Of a stretch of DNA of 64,000 bases, positions 1 through 9,629 are shown piece by piece. A model generated the notes under the pieces. That model had not been told where the DNA came from and made no database searches. It was given only the letters and a program-made list of their open reading frames with translations. The DNA is taken from positions 2,604,001-2,668,000 of the forward strand of contig NZ_CP051680.1 in the NCBI RefSeq assembly GCF_012849095.1. Direction: 5' to 3'. Source of the DNA: Cohnella herbarum. GTDB lineage: Bacteria > Bacillota > Bacilli > Paenibacillales > Paenibacillaceae. Position 1 is the stretch's first letter; each line of letters begins with the position of its first letter. A program made the translations under genes and the position numbers.

Positions 1-877
1 CCACAGGACAGCGAGTACGGAAGGCACAGCCGCTCGGAGGATTGACGGGGCTTGGCAAGTCGCCGCTTAACACGATACGTTCTTTGTTCGCCTCGACGTC
101 GGGATCCGGAACCGGGATCGCCGACAGCAACGCTTTCGTATAAGGGTGCTGCGGATTCGAATACAGATCCTCGCTAAGCGCGAGTTCGACGATTTTACCC
201 AAATACATAACGGCTACTCGATCGCTTATGTACTTGACCATCGATAGATCATGCGCCACGAACAAATACGTGAGCCCCATTTTCTTCTGAAGCTCCATAA
301 GTAAATTCACGATTTGCGCTTGTATCGATACATCCAACGCCGATATCGGTTCATCGCATACGATGAATTCCGGCTTCACTGCAAGCGCCCTCGTAATTCC
401 GATCCGTTGGCGTTGTCCGCCGGAAAATTCATGCGGGTAACGAGAGGCGTGCTCGGCGTTTAATCCGACCAGTTCGAGCAACTCTTCCACCCGACGTTTC
501 CTCTCGGCCTTACTGCCCGCCAATCCATGAATATCAAGCGCTTCGCCAACGATATCCAGAACGGTCATCCTAGGGTTAAGCGAAGCGTACGGATCCTGGA
601 ACACCATCTGCATCTTGCTGCGGCATACTTTCAATTTCTTGCCGGACAGCTTGGAAATATCGGTTCCATCCAACAGGATTCGCCCGGCCGTCGGCTCGTA
701 CAAGCGAATAATCGTGCGTCCGGCCGTCGATTTACCGCAACCGGATTCGCCGACGAGCCCCAACGTTTCCCCCTTTTGAATGGAGAAGCTAATATCTTGG
801 ACGGCTTTCAATACGCGGTTATTGCCAACGTGAAAAAATTTGGTTAAATTTTCGATTTCAACAAACGCCTTACTCAT
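1..877 (-). CDS. oppF: Oligopeptide ABC transporter ATP-binding protein OppF (C-terminus cut by window edge)
   Basis: Cytoplasmic ATPase of an oligopeptide importer. The minus-strand frame stays open for 292 codons from ATG at 877 to the window edge. Visible are a Walker [10 protein letters not shown] near 711-745, the ABC signature SGGQRQRIG near 405-425, a Walker B/ALDV segment near 340-370, and the start of the C-terminal oligopeptide-binding motif ([13 protein letters not shown]) in the first 50 bases. Only the last few dozen residues should be missing. The start codon overlaps the upstream oppD stop by 4 bp (ATGA), so the two ATPases are translationally coupled. Oligopeptide rather than nickel or dipeptide substrate is inferred from the family only. 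Confidence 0.93.
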   Translation of the reverse strand, partial: MSKAFVEIENLTKFFHVGNNRVLKAVQDISFSIQKGETLGLVGESGCGKSTAGRTIIRLYEPTAGRILLDGTDISKLSGKKLKVCRSKMQMVFQDPYASLNPRMTVLDIVGEALDIHGLAGSKAERKRRVEELLELVGLNAEHASRYPHEFSGGQRQRIGITRALAVKPEFIVCDEPISALDVSIQAQIVNLLMELQKKMGLTYLFVAHDLSMVKYISDRVAVMYLGKIVELALSEDLYSNPQHPYTKALLSAIPVPDPDVEANKERIVLSGDLPSPVNPPSGCAFRTRCPV

Positions 878-1890
878 ACCGCCGCCCCCTTGCCGCCCGA
901 TGAATCCGTTTGTTTCGCGTAAGGATGCTGCAGCCAGCAGCGCACCGATTGCGTCGTGCTCAACTCAGTCATATCCGGAACTTGCGTTTCGCAGATCGTC
1001 ATCGCGAATTCGCATCGACTACAGAACCCACAGCCTTGGGGCGGCTTGATCAAATCCGGAGGCGTCCCGAATATCGGAATGAGCGGCTCGGATTTATCCT
1101 GGTCTAGCCGAGGCAACGACTTTAACAACCCTTTCGTGTACGGATGTTTCGGGTTGCGGAAAATTTCCCGTTTCGTTCCCGTTTCGACGATCTGACCCGC
1201 GTACATGACCAAGACACGGTCGCAAAGGTCGGCCACGATTCCCAAATCATGCGTAATCAAAATAATAGATGTATTTAATCGTTTCTGAAGATCTTTCATT
1301 AACGTAAGGATTTGCGCTTGTATCGTGACATCCAATGCAGTCGTCGGTTCGTCGGCAATTAACAGAAACGGATTACACGCAAGCGCAATCGCAATCATTA
1401 CCCGCTGCCGCATGCCTCCGGAAAACTGATGCGGATACTGATTAAGCCGCGTCTCCGGGTTAGGGATACCCACCATCGTCAGCAACTCGATGACGCGAGC
1501 TTTCGCCATTACCCCGCTAAGACGCTGATGCTGAACAAGACCTTCCATGATCTGTTTCCCGACCGTCATCGTCGGATTCAGCGATGTCATCGGATCTTGG
1601 AAGATCATGCCGATCTGATCGCCGCGAACTTTCCTCATTTCCTTCTCGGACAACTTCAGAAGATCCAACTCGCCCAGCTTCACGGAACCGCTTTTGATTT
1701 TGCCGGGAGGCATCTGAATCAACCGCATTATCGTTTGGGCCGTGACGCTTTTACCGGAACCGGATTCGCCAACGATCGCGACGGCCTCCCCTTCTTTGAC
1801 CTCAAAGCTGATGTCCCGGACCGCTTGCACTTCTCCGCCGTAAACATCGAAAGACACGCTTAAGTTTTCCACTTCAAGTAACGTTTTCAT
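874..1890 (-). CDS. oppD: Oligopeptide ABC transporter ATP-binding protein OppD
   Basis: A 338-aa ABC ATPase. Walker A GESGSGKS lies at residues 41-48, the signature FSGGMRQRV near 155, Walker [13 protein letters not shown] near 180. The C-terminal CSRCEFAM..C segment is the OppD/F C-terminal motif. It would pair with OppF under the OppB/OppC membrane dimer. It is fourth in the operon oppA-B-C-D-F, 31 nt after oppC, and its stop overlaps the oppF start. A GGAGG-type ribosome site precedes the ATG. Length and motifs are ordinary for the family. Confidence 0.95.
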   Translation of the reverse strand: MKTLLEVENLSVSFDVYGGEVQAVRDISFEVKEGEAVAIVGESGSGKSVTAQTIMRLIQMPPGKIKSGSVKLGELDLLKLSEKEMRKVRGDQIGMIFQDPMTSLNPTMTVGKQIMEGLVQHQRLSGVMAKARVIELLTMVGIPNPETRLNQYPHQFSGGMRQRVMIAIALACNPFLLIADEPTTALDVTIQAQILTLMKDLQKRLNTSIILITHDLGIVADLCDRVLVMYAGQIVETGTKREIFRNPKHPYTKGLLKSLPRLDQDKSEPLIPIFGTPPDLIKPPQGCGFCSRCEFAMTICETQVPDMTELSTTQSVRCWLQHPYAKQTDSSGGKGAAV

Positions 1891-1921
1891 CTGGAGATGA
1901 CCTCCTTTCCGTGTCTAACGT

Positions 1922-2857
1922 TTATTTTTTCATTTTCGGGTCGAATGCGTCGCGCACTCCGTCACCGAAGATGTTGAAGGCGAATATCGTCAAACTCAAG
2001 AACAAAGCCGGGAAAAATAACCTCCACGGGTAAATGTTCATCGATTTGACCCCATCGTTAATCATGGTCCCCCATGAAGCAATCGGAGACTGAACCCCGA
2101 GACCGAGGAAGCTAAGGAAAGCCTCCGTAAATATCGCGCTAGGAACCGTTAAAGTTAGCGTAACAAGAATCGGACCCATCGCGTTCGGGATCAAATGTCG
2201 GAAAATAATGCGCATAGAACCAGCTCCGAGCGCTTGCGAAGCCAAGGCATACTCTTGGTTTTTCAATTGCATCATCTGACCGCGAACAATCCAAGCCATA
2301 TTGATCCAGCCCGTAATAGACATCGCTATAATGATCGTAAATAAGCTCGGTTCCATCACGACGAGCAACAAAATAACGACAAGCAAGTAGGGGATTGCGT
2401 ACAAAACTTCGGCAAACCGGTTCATGAATTCATCAATCTTACCGCCATGGTAGCCCATAATCCCACCGTAAATAATCCCGAACAATAGATCGATAAATGC
2501 GGCGACAAAACCGATGAACAAAGAAATTCGAGCACCCATCCACGTTCTCACGTATAAGTCGCGACCTAAATCATCCGTACCAAACCAATGTTTGGAGCTT
2601 GGCGGCTGATTCGAATTGACCAAATCATTCGTAAAATGGTCATACGAAGATGCCCATGGCGCGATAACCGCAAACAGCACGATGACGATCATGAGCCAAA
2701 AACCGAACATTGCTAACTTATTGCTATACAGCCTCATCCTGATATCTTGCCAGGCAGTGAGTCGTTTGCGTTCTATTTTTTCAGCGCCGCCATAATTGCG
2801 GTCGATAGACTTGAACAGCTCGGGACGAACGTCGCCCGCTTTAGATTGATTTTGCAA
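1922..2857 (-). CDS. oppC: Oligopeptide ABC transporter permease OppC
   Basis: A 311-aa inner-membrane permease. It has a cytoplasmic N-terminus (about 45 residues), a first TM (MFGFWLMIVIVLFAVIAPW) and the OppC_N region. A BPD_transp_1 domain follows, with an EAA-type loop (ALGAGSMRIIFRHLIPNA) that docks the ATPases. The GTDDLGRD motif after the first periplasmic loop is typical of OppC/DppC. It starts 3 nt after the oppB stop, so it is tightly co-translated. Which peptides are imported cannot be read from the sequence. Confidence 0.94.
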   Translation of the reverse strand: MQNQSKAGDVRPELFKSIDRNYGGAEKIERKRLTAWQDIRMRLYSNKLAMFGFWLMIVIVLFAVIAPWASSYDHFTNDLVNSNQPPSSKHWFGTDDLGRDLYVRTWMGARISLFIGFVAAFIDLLFGIIYGGIMGYHGGKIDEFMNRFAEVLYAIPYLLVVILLLVVMEPSLFTIIIAMSITGWINMAWIVRGQMMQLKNQEYALASQALGAGSMRIIFRHLIPNAMGPILVTLTLTVPSAIFTEAFLSFLGLGVQSPIASWGTMINDGVKSMNIYPWRLFFPALFLSLTIFAFNIFGDGVRDAFDPKMKK

Positions 2858-2860
2858 GGT

Positions 2861-3796
2861 TTACTTCGCCACCTTTCCGCCTGTTACCCTGATCCGAGGA
2901 TCGACCAGCACGTAAGCGATATCAGCCAATAGTCGAGATACCATCAGAATAACCGCATAGAAAATCGTAATGCCCATAATCAGCGGGTAATCCCGGTCCG
3001 AGACGCTTTGCACGAAAAACTTGCCCAGTCCGGGAATGGCGAATATTTTCTCGATAACGACAGACCCCGTGACGACGTTAGCCATTAAGTAACCAAGGAA
3101 CGTAACGACAGGCAGCATCGAATTACGCAAAGCGTGGCGCCAAATAATCAGATGTCCGGCTAGCCCTTTGGACTTCGCGGTCTTAATAAAGTCGGCGTTT
3201 AATACTTCTATCATAGTTGAGCGAATCAACCTGGCGATAAATGCGATCGAAGCGGATGATAGCGCAATCGTAGGTAGTACGTAATCCATCGGACCGTTTA
3301 AGCCCGCCACTTCAAAGGCCCTAATTTTCACGGCTAACGCATATTGCAGCACCGGGGCCATTACCAGACTCGGAATCGACAACCCGATTACCGCAATAAC
3401 CATTGCTAGATTGTCTAACATTTTCCGATGGTACATCGCGGCAATAATGCCTAAGACGCACCCTGCTACGACAGAGGTAATGACGGACGCGATTCCAAGC
3501 TTCAGAGAATACTTAAACGATTCGGAAATGATTTTATCGACTGCCTGAAACTTTTTCTTCATCGAAATCCCAAGATCAAACTGGGTCAAGTTTTTCAAAT
3601 AGATGCCATACTGTACGATCACGGGCTTATCCAGACCGTAATACGCCTCAAGATTTTTCTGTATTTGTTCGCTCGTCGCTTTCTCCGATTGCAGCGGACT
3701 ACCCGGCACTGCATTCATCAGGACGAAAGTTGCTGTGATCAAAAAAAACAAAGACAAGATCATAAATACGAATTTCTTCAATATATAGCGAATCAC
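2861..3796 (-). CDS. oppB: Oligopeptide ABC transporter permease OppB
   Basis: A 311-aa permease partner of OppC. It has an N-terminal TM (FVFMILSLFFLITATFVLM), the NAVPGSP motif typical of OppB/DppB, then five further TM stretches. The EAA-like loop KGLAGHLIIWRHALRNS is present. The gene follows oppA after about 106 nt that contain a strong stem-loop, so oppB and downstream genes may be expressed at lower level than oppA. Nothing looks truncated. Confidence 0.94.
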   Translation of the reverse strand: MIRYILKKFVFMILSLFFLITATFVLMNAVPGSPLQSEKATSEQIQKNLEAYYGLDKPVIVQYGIYLKNLTQFDLGISMKKKFQAVDKIISESFKYSLKLGIASVITSVVAGCVLGIIAAMYHRKMLDNLAMVIAVIGLSIPSLVMAPVLQYALAVKIRAFEVAGLNGPMDYVLPTIALSSASIAFIARLIRSTMIEVLNADFIKTAKSKGLAGHLIIWRHALRNSMLPVVTFLGYLMANVVTGSVVIEKIFAIPGLGKFFVQSVSDRDYPLIMGITIFYAVILMVSRLLADIAYVLVDPRIRVTGGKVAK

Positions 3797-3835
3797 AGCT
3801 TCTCACCGCCCGTTCTTCCGAAATTATGCAACTAA

Positions 3836-3868
3836 AAGGGTATATATAGGGATACTATATATACCCTT
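3836..3868 (-). terminator. Stem-loop between oppA and oppB
   Basis: A perfect 13-bp inverted repeat (AAGGGTATATATA, 7-nt loop, then its complement). The downstream minus-strand tail is TTTTAGTTG, only a short U tract. It sits between the binding-protein gene and the first permease. I read it as a leaky terminator or mRNA 3' stabiliser that raises oppA over the membrane genes, as is known for solute-binding protein genes in general. Confidence 0.7.
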
Positions 3869-3902
3869 CCAAGTCGTGGATTAGCCCAAGCTCAACTATG
3901 AC

Positions 3903-5621
3903 TTATTCCTTTTTGCCGAACGCCCAATCCAAGTGACCTGCATAATCGGACACAACGTCCGTGAAGCCCGGTTTGATCATCGTTACAGTCGTATAGTAGT
4001 AAATCGGCAATACAGCCATATCGTCGGCCATTGCGATTTTCTCCGCTTTCGCGATCAAATCCAGACGGGTTTTGTCGTCGGGAGCAGCGAGAGAGTCATC
4101 CAACGCCTTGCCGACTTCAGGGTTGTTGTATTTGCCGTCGTTGTTGCCGGATTTCGGATGAATCAAGTCGTAAGAGAAGTTAATCGCATGGTTGATATCC
4201 GCGCCCCAACCTGCGCGAGCGATACCAAATTGCTGCGCGTCTCTCGTCTCGAGGAACGTGCCCCACTCTTGATTGGACAACTTCAGCTCCACGCCGAGGT
4301 TTTTGCGCCACATGTCGATGATCGCTTCCGCAATCGCTTTATGCCCTTCGCTCGTGTTGTACAGCAAAGTCGTTTCCGGGAATTTAGCAAGTCCGCTTTC
4401 TTTAAGCCCTTCCGCCAACAGCGTCTTCGCTTCTTCCACATTCTCCTTGATATAGTCCGCATCCGGATACATTTCGCGGAACGATTTGCCGTCCAAACCG
4501 CTAATGCTTGGCGGTACTAGCGCATGCGCAGGCGTTTGGTTAGCTTTCGTTACGTTATCGATAATAGCTTGCCGATCGATCGCCATCGAGAACGCTTTAC
4601 GGATTTTCACGTTATCGAACGGTTTCTGGGTCGTGTTGAACACATAATAATAAGTGGACGCACTCGGCACGATTTCAGCCTTGCCTGCAGCTACAAGCGA
4701 TGGTACTAGATCGCTCGGTACCGAACCCGCTTGCGCCCCGATCCAGTCGATCTTATCCGTTTCGAATAAGTTGTACACGGTAGTTTCGTCTTCGACCAAA
4801 GAAATCGTCGCTTTGTCGAAGCTAACATTAGCCGCATTATAGTAGTTCGGGTTTTTCGTTAGAACAAGCTTGTCGCCATGCGCCCATTCCGCCAACGTGA
4901 ACGGTCCGCTCGTAACCATCGTAGACTTGTCGGCCGCCCAATCCGGCTTACCTTCAACGGAAGCCTTATGTACTGGCCAGTACGAATAGTGAGCCAACAA
5001 GGAGTCAAAATACGGAGTGGCCGATTTCAGCTTCACTTCCAACGCGAAGTCGCCCGTCGCTTTGACGCCGACTTGACTTGCGTCGACTTTGCCGGCATTA
5101 TATTCCTCGCCGTTCTCAAGATAAAAGAGCATATAGGCGTAATCGGCAACGGTCTCTTTCGCTAAGACGCGTTTCCACGAGAACTCGACGTCTTGCGCCG
5201 TAATAGGATCTCCGTTGCTCCATTTGGCATCATCGCGGAGGTTAAACGTATAGGTTTTGCCGTCGTCTGAAATCGTCCAATCTTTAGCAATGGCAGGTTG
5301 CGGAACGCCAGCAGCGTTCAGACGAGTAAGTCCGTCGAACAATCCGGAAGCTACGATCGACGACTGAGCATCGGTCATTAACCCTGGATCAAGACTTGGC
5401 GGCTCGCTCGCCAACGTAAAACGGAATTCCTTAGGATCTTGGTTCTCAGGGGCAGCCGAACTTTCCGCAGCCGGAGAGCTCGCAGCCGGCGAACTCGCCT
5501 CAGGAGCCTTACTCGCGGACGAGGAAGCACCGCCTTCATTATTTTTGTCGCTGCATGCCGCGAGTAGCGAACCCGCGAGCGCGACCACCAAGGCGACCGA
5601 GAATATCTTCTTCAATTTCAT
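3903..5621 (-). CDS. oppA: Oligopeptide-binding lipoprotein OppA
   Basis: A 572-aa extracytoplasmic solute-binding protein of the SBP_bac_5 family. The signal peptide ends in a lipobox LLAAC with the lipidated Cys at residue 23. A low-complexity Ser/Ala/Pro linker follows (about 30-60), then the peptide-binding lobes. The ATG at 5621 is preceded by GGGGAGGTAATAAT, a good ribosome site. It is the first gene of the opp operon. The upstream 530 bp hold a cre-like site and a repeated 12-mer (listed separately), so control by carbon status is plausible but unproven. Confidence 0.94.
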   Translation of the reverse strand: MKLKKIFSVALVVALAGSLLAACSDKNNEGGASSSASKAPEASSPAASSPAAESSAAPENQDPKEFRFTLASEPPSLDPGLMTDAQSSIVASGLFDGLTRLNAAGVPQPAIAKDWTISDDGKTYTFNLRDDAKWSNGDPITAQDVEFSWKRVLAKETVADYAYMLFYLENGEEYNAGKVDASQVGVKATGDFALEVKLKSATPYFDSLLAHYSYWPVHKASVEGKPDWAADKSTMVTSGPFTLAEWAHGDKLVLTKNPNYYNAANVSFDKATISLVEDETTVYNLFETDKIDWIGAQAGSVPSDLVPSLVAAGKAEIVPSASTYYYVFNTTQKPFDNVKIRKAFSMAIDRQAIIDNVTKANQTPAHALVPPSISGLDGKSFREMYPDADYIKENVEEAKTLLAEGLKESGLAKFPETTLLYNTSEGHKAIAEAIIDMWRKNLGVELKLSNQEWGTFLETRDAQQFGIARAGWGADINHAINFSYDLIHPKSGNNDGKYNNPEVGKALDDSLAAPDDKTRLDLIAKAEKIAMADDMAVLPIYYYTTVTMIKPGFTDVVSDYAGHLDWAFGKKE

Positions 5622-5853
5622 ATTATTACCTCCCCATTTTTGTCATTTTTCTCTTTTCATCGACATTTCGATTTCAATTTCAGAATATTGCGAATTAACA
5701 GAATACAGCTTCACGATTTCGGTTGATCCGTCAATCCCACCTCCAAAAGAAAGTGTTTTCAATGAAAATACTGGAACAAATGAATCTTACTACTAACGTT
5801 CGGATTCTGCAATCAAAGTTTACGTATTTGTTATGTAATATTACATGTTATGT

Positions 5854-5908
5854 GACTAATAATTACCTATACTTGACGGAAAACGCTTGCAAAACCGACT
5901 AATAATTA
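5854..5908. repeat. Direct repeat of GACTAATAATTA flanking the cre-like site
   Basis: The identical 12-mer occurs at 5854-5865 and 5897-5908, 43 bp apart (about four helical turns). A repeat with this spacing around a cre-like site could bind a dimeric regulator. No regulator is assigned. Confidence 0.45.
5878..5891 (-). promoter_or_regulatory. cre-like CcpA site upstream of oppA
   Basis: GGAAAACGCTTGCA matches the degenerate CcpA consensus TGWAANCGNTNWCA at all but two positions. It lies about 260 bp upstream of oppA, between two copies of GACTAATAATTA. Carbon catabolite control of opp is inference. Confidence 0.4.
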
Positions 5909-6151
5909 GCTTGTTCGTATAAACATTCACTAAAAGTGATCCGTTTGTAAGTTGAGCCGTCAAACTGTGAACACTCGTTCAATTTTATGGAAAAATATAG
6001 ATATTACTCAACAAAAATTCTCTAAAATTTGCAGAAAACTAACCAAATTTTCTGAAAACGCTATTTTTTCTTTATGCATCACTTATACATCAATGGAAAA
6101 GAGCTCTAAAACAGTCAACTTCAACCGTTTCGGAGCTCCATTAGTTGGTAA

Positions 6152-6784
6152 TTATTTCACGCGAGCCAGCGCTAACCCGTCATAAGCAGGAAGATGTACT
6201 CCCATTAACCTCTCGTCCTGAGCGATAATTCGATTAAAATGTCGAATCGCGAGCACGGAAGGCCCCTGCTTGTTCTCGTCTATCGTTTTCCCTCGCAACA
6301 GAGTATTATCCGCCGCAATGATCGCGCCTTTGCTAGCGAGTTGGATACAGGCCTCTAAGTAATGCGGGTAACTTTCCTTATCCGCGTCGATGAAGAAAAA
6401 GTCAAACCTCGATCCTTCAGCGGCAAGGCTTTCCAAGCTTATCTTCGCGTCTCCGACCCGGTACTCCACACGCTCTCCCAATCCTGCTGCGGTCATATTC
6501 ATCTGCGCTACGTCTGCGTATTCTTGCTTAAGCTCCAGCGATATGAGCTTCCCGTCTTCGGGCAATTCTCTAGCTAAACAAATTCCGCTGTACCCGCCTA
6601 ATGCGCCTATTTCCAGAACATTACGGGCTTTGGATACGGATATAAGAAAGGTAAGCAATCTGCCATAGCCGGGAGCGACCGAAATTTCCGGCATTCCCGC
6701 GTTTCGGATGCTCTCGTTCACTCGTTCAAGCGCAACATCCTTCGAATATAACTCGTCAAAATACTGATCTGGCAACAAATCCAT
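6152..6784 (-). CDS. Class I SAM-dependent O-methyltransferase (family 3)
   Basis: A 210-aa protein of the caffeoyl-CoA/catechol O-methyltransferase-like family (Methyltransf_3). The SAM-binding motif VLEIGALGGYSGICLA lies near residues 56-71. The metal-binding acidic segment FFIDADKESYPHYLE and a following AADN are typical of cation-dependent members. Bacterial relatives include TrmR-type tRNA methyltransferases, so the substrate may be a small phenol or tRNA. It is a single gene between opp and the divergent ltaS-like gene. Length is normal. Confidence 0.85.
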   Translation of the reverse strand: MDLLPDQYFDELYSKDVALERVNESIRNAGMPEISVAPGYGRLLTFLISVSKARNVLEIGALGGYSGICLARELPEDGKLISLELKQEYADVAQMNMTAAGLGERVEYRVGDAKISLESLAAEGSRFDFFFIDADKESYPHYLEACIQLASKGAIIAADNTLLRGKTIDENKQGPSVLAIRHFNRIIAQDERLMGVHLPAYDGLALARVK

Positions 6785-6848
6785 AGCCCCTCATTCCTCC
6801 TTCGTTCGTTACGACGGGCATTGCCGCATTAATATTTTAACACAATGT

Positions 6849-6878
6849 TTGTAATTTCCCCTTCAATAGAGCTATACT
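6849..6878 (+). promoter_or_regulatory. Sigma-A-like promoter for the LtaS-type gene
   Basis: TTGTAA (6849-6854), 18-bp spacer and TATACT (6873-6878), about 95 bp upstream of the chosen start codon. No operator-like structure is seen. Confidence 0.5.
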
Positions 6879-6971
6879 AATTTTTATTTAGGATTTACAT
6901 TCCGTTAATCATCTGGTATGGCGAACCTTACAAAGCGAAAGAATCGCCGTTATGGGAAGGAAGTTTTGTTC

Positions 6972-8948
6972 ATGTTAGCGCGATTAAAAAGTGTTGCCCT
7001 CGGAGGGCTTCATTGGTTGAGTCGAAGTGTCCGGATTGTACCTTTATGGGGGGTTATTCTGCTCGCCGCTTCGATGTTATACAAGTTAAACGAGCTTGAT
7101 GATCAATTTAACGTTGGGGGCATGAACTATTGGAAATGGGCCGTTAATTTGGGCGCCGTACTTCTCGTCTCCTTCTGGACGGTATTCTTAGGCGTCCGCG
7201 CCAGGGCGATCTCGCTTGCCCTGCTGGATTTGGCTCTGTCGGTTCTCCTATTCGCCGATCTGATCTACTTCAGATATTTCAAGGATTTCATCTCTATCCC
7301 GGTCCTGCTCCAAGCGGGCCAAGTAGGCGAATTGCAGGCTAGCATCTGGAGCCTAATGCAACCGGGGGATTGGATTTTCTTCGCCGATATTCCGGTAGCC
7401 TTCGCGCTAGCCGGGTGGGTACTTTGGCGGCATTCGGCTAAACGCCGTCCCGTACGGACTTCTTCCGGTTCTTCTGCCCTTAAATACGTTTTGAAGAAAT
7501 TCATCCCGGCGACGCTCCTGTTCGCCGTTGGTTGGGCACTTGTCTACTACCCTGTCGAAGAGCAAAAGAACGGCTGGGCGCGCGGATTGTTTGTTGGAAA
7601 CTGGTGGAACATACCGATTTACAACGTAACCGGCTTACTTGGGTTTCACGGTTATGACGGCTATCGTTACGCGAAAGAGCATTGGTTCGGCGACGGTATA
7701 TCCGATGAGCAGATCGAGGAAAGCAAAGCCTGGTTCACGGAACGTCAAAGGCTGCAAAAGCAAATGGAATCCGAGCCGCTGTTCGGACAATACAAAGGAA
7801 AAAACGTTCTTATCGTTCAAGCCGAAGCCTTCCAAGAATTCGTTATCGGTCAATCCATCGGCGGCGAGGAGATTACTCCTAATCTCAATAAACTCATCGG
7901 ACAGAGCATTTATTTTCCTAACTTCTATCACCAGACCGCCCAAGGCCGAACTTCGGATGCCGATTTCCTTACAAGTTGCTCGATGCATCCATTGCCGACC
8001 GGTTCCGCCTTCATTCGCTTCGCCGGCAACGAATTCACCTGTGCGCCGTCCATTCTGAAAAGCCAAGGCTATGATACGACGGTACATCATTCTTACGACG
8101 GCAGCTTCTGGAATCGGAACAATATGTATCACAATATGGAATACGATCAATTTTATACGATTAAAGACTATACCATCGATGAACCGATAGGTTGGTCGCT
8201 CGGAGATGAATCTTTCTTCCGTCAAACGGTAGAGCAATTAAAGGAACGCGATAAATCGCCTTTCTATGCGCTATCGATTACGTTATCCAGCCATCATCCG
8301 TTTAAGATGCCATACTCCAATCAGGAGTTGGATGTAGGTACGTTACAAGGGACGATCTTAGGCGATTATTTGCAAGCAACGCATTACGTCGATTCCGCGG
8401 TCGGTGCATTGATCGAGGATTTGAAGGCCGAAGGCATGTGGGAGAACACCATCCTCATGTTCTACGGCGACCATGACAACTCCGTGTATGATTGGAAATT
8501 GTATGAAAAGTTTTTCGGCCAACCGGTGTCGGATATCGACAAGGATAGAATCGTTCGCAAGGTACCGTTCTTCATTCACCTCCCTAACGACGAGAACGCG
8601 GGCGTAGTGGAAAAAGCGGTCGGGCAGATCGATACGACGCCTACCCTCATGCATCTTCTAGGAATACCGACGGAAAAAAGTTACCTTATGGGGCTAAGCA
8701 TGCTATCGGAAGCGCCTAAGTCCGTCGTATTCCGTAACGGCGGGTTTACCGACGGTAAAGTGTATTTCGTACCGAGCAGCGACGGGATCATCGCCAACGG
8801 TACCTGCTACGATCTCACTAACGGAGACCCCGCGAAGACGGACTCCTCGGCTTGCGCAGCGGGCGCCGAATCCGCCAAGCAAGATCTAAACGTCTCCGAC
8901 CGGGTAATCGAGAACGACCTGATTGCTACGTTTAAGGAAGAAGAGTGA
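6972..8948 (+). CDS. ltaS: LtaS-family lipoteichoic acid synthase / phosphoglycerol transferase
   Basis: A membrane sulfatase-fold enzyme of 658 aa. Five TM segments occupy roughly the first 195 residues, followed by an extracellular catalytic domain. Seen are the Mn-site Glu in QAEAFQ (about 285), the catalytic Thr in GRTSDADF (about 327), SSHHPF, and the FYGDHDN metal motif. These match LtaS residues E255, T300, H416, D475 and H476. It would polymerise glycerol-phosphate from phosphatidylglycerol on the outer membrane face. The frame extends upstream to ATG at 6918, but that has no ribosome site. ATG 6972 has GGAAGG eight bases ahead. A paralogue such as YfnI or YqgS is equally possible. 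Confidence 0.9.
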   Translation: MLARLKSVALGGLHWLSRSVRIVPLWGVILLAASMLYKLNELDDQFNVGGMNYWKWAVNLGAVLLVSFWTVFLGVRARAISLALLDLALSVLLFADLIYFRYFKDFISIPVLLQAGQVGELQASIWSLMQPGDWIFFADIPVAFALAGWVLWRHSAKRRPVRTSSGSSALKYVLKKFIPATLLFAVGWALVYYPVEEQKNGWARGLFVGNWWNIPIYNVTGLLGFHGYDGYRYAKEHWFGDGISDEQIEESKAWFTERQRLQKQMESEPLFGQYKGKNVLIVQAEAFQEFVIGQSIGGEEITPNLNKLIGQSIYFPNFYHQTAQGRTSDADFLTSCSMHPLPTGSAFIRFAGNEFTCAPSILKSQGYDTTVHHSYDGSFWNRNNMYHNMEYDQFYTIKDYTIDEPIGWSLGDESFFRQTVEQLKERDKSPFYALSITLSSHHPFKMPYSNQELDVGTLQGTILGDYLQATHYVDSAVGALIEDLKAEGMWENTILMFYGDHDNSVYDWKLYEKFFGQPVSDIDKDRIVRKVPFFIHLPNDENAGVVEKAVGQIDTTPTLMHLLGIPTEKSYLMGLSMLSEAPKSVVFRNGGFTDGKVYFVPSSDGIIANGTCYDLTNGDPAKTDSSACAAGAESAKQDLNVSDRVIENDLIATFKEEE

Positions 8949-8970
8949 ATGAGGTAAGTGTTAGCGAAGA

Positions 8971-9007
8971 AGAGACGGGGGACGGGAGTTTATCCCGTCT
9001 CTTTTTT
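8971..9007 (+). terminator. Rho-independent terminator of the ltaS-like gene
   Basis: AGAGACGGG pairs with CCCGTCTCT, followed by TTTTTT, 22 bp after the stop codon. Confidence 0.85.
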
Positions 9008-9326
9008 ATGTTTGGGGGAAAAGCACTGAGAGTACTCTATACCCACCATCCGAATGCCTCGCGCTGTCTGTAAGGTACTGTGAGTACTCTATTTCCTTTG
9101 CTGGTTAGGCGAACTTGGTCGCTCGTGTTCCGAGTATCGAGAATGCGGCAAAAGAAGGCCAAAAATGTACCTTGTTGAACGGAAGTATGGTAAGTACGGT
9201 GAAAGAAGATCAATACCCGACTCAGCCGGGCTATTCCCATCAAAAGTAGCTTTTTCACCGATAGAACCCCGACTCCGCCACGCACTCCATTACCACACCT
9301 CTGCTACAGCACCGCTTGCACCTACC
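9008..9326. other. Intergenic stretch without a gene
   Basis: About 320 bp between two converging transcripts. It carries two copies of GAGTACTCTAT (9030-9040 and 9082-9092), 52 bp apart, each centred on the palindrome GAGTACTC. An 82-codon minus frame here has no ribosome site and no recognisable domain, so I do not call it. The spacing recalls the 51-bp arrays elsewhere in the window but the sequence differs. Confidence 0.5.
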
Positions 9327-9357
9327 AAAAAGGCCGCAAGACCGAAATCGGTCTTGC
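9327..9357 (-). terminator. Terminator of the IscA-like/DUF1450 pair
   Basis: GCAAGACCGA (9336-9345) pairs with TCGGTCTTGC (9348-9357), and the minus strand then runs GGCCTTTTTGG. It lies 15 bp after the DUF1450 stop codon. Confidence 0.8.
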
Positions 9358-9371
9358 AGCCCTCCATTAAA

Positions 9372-9629
9372 CTAACATTTGACGTACTTGCTTGCTTTCT
9401 CGATAGCTTCGTCTTCCGTGGAACCCGTTACGTAACGTCCATTAATAAAGATAAATACGCGTTTGCCGCAAGGACCGCAATAGGATTTGCAGGCGATCTT
9501 GATCTCTGCTCCAGGAGCCATCTTCTGCAACTTGGGCATAATCGTTTTCATCCGGATATGCCTGCATTTGTCGCAGATTCGGATATCGTTAAGAGGTTCT
9601 TCCAACAGTTCGTTATCAGTGGTCTCCAT
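9372..9629 (-). CDS. DUF1450 (YuzB-like) small cysteine-rich protein
   Basis: An 85-aa protein resembling YuzB/DUF1450. It has a CxxC pair at C19/C22, a second cluster C47...C51-G-P-C54, then FINGRYVTGST, the typical block of the family. The cysteines suggest an iron-sulfur or thioredoxin-like role, but the family function is not established. Its start overlaps the upstream IscA-like gene by 14 bp, implying coupled translation and a shared job. A strong terminator follows. Confidence 0.75.
   Translation of the reverse strand: METTDNELLEEPLNDIRICDKCRHIRMKTIMPKLQKMAPGAEIKIACKSYCGPCGKRVFIFINGRYVTGSTEDEAIEKASKYVKC

Larger units (their letters stand above)
5622..6151. other. 530-bp AT-rich intergenic region upstream of oppA
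   Basis: This is the promoter region of the opp operon and also the 3' side of the O-methyltransferase gene. A 77-codon plus-strand frame at 5952-6185 has no ribosome site or recognisable product and I do not call it. The region contains a perfect palindrome ATGTAATATTACAT (5833-5846), a 12-mer repeated 43 bp apart, and a cre-like site between the repeats. I could not settle one sigma-A promoter. Confidence 0.6.

Noticed and set aside
5952..6185. 77-codon plus-strand ORF upstream of oppA
   Set aside because: AT-rich, no ribosome site, no domain, and overlaps the O-methyltransferase 3' end.
9037..9285. 82-codon minus-strand ORF
   Set aside because: No ribosome site or domain; lies between two terminators.
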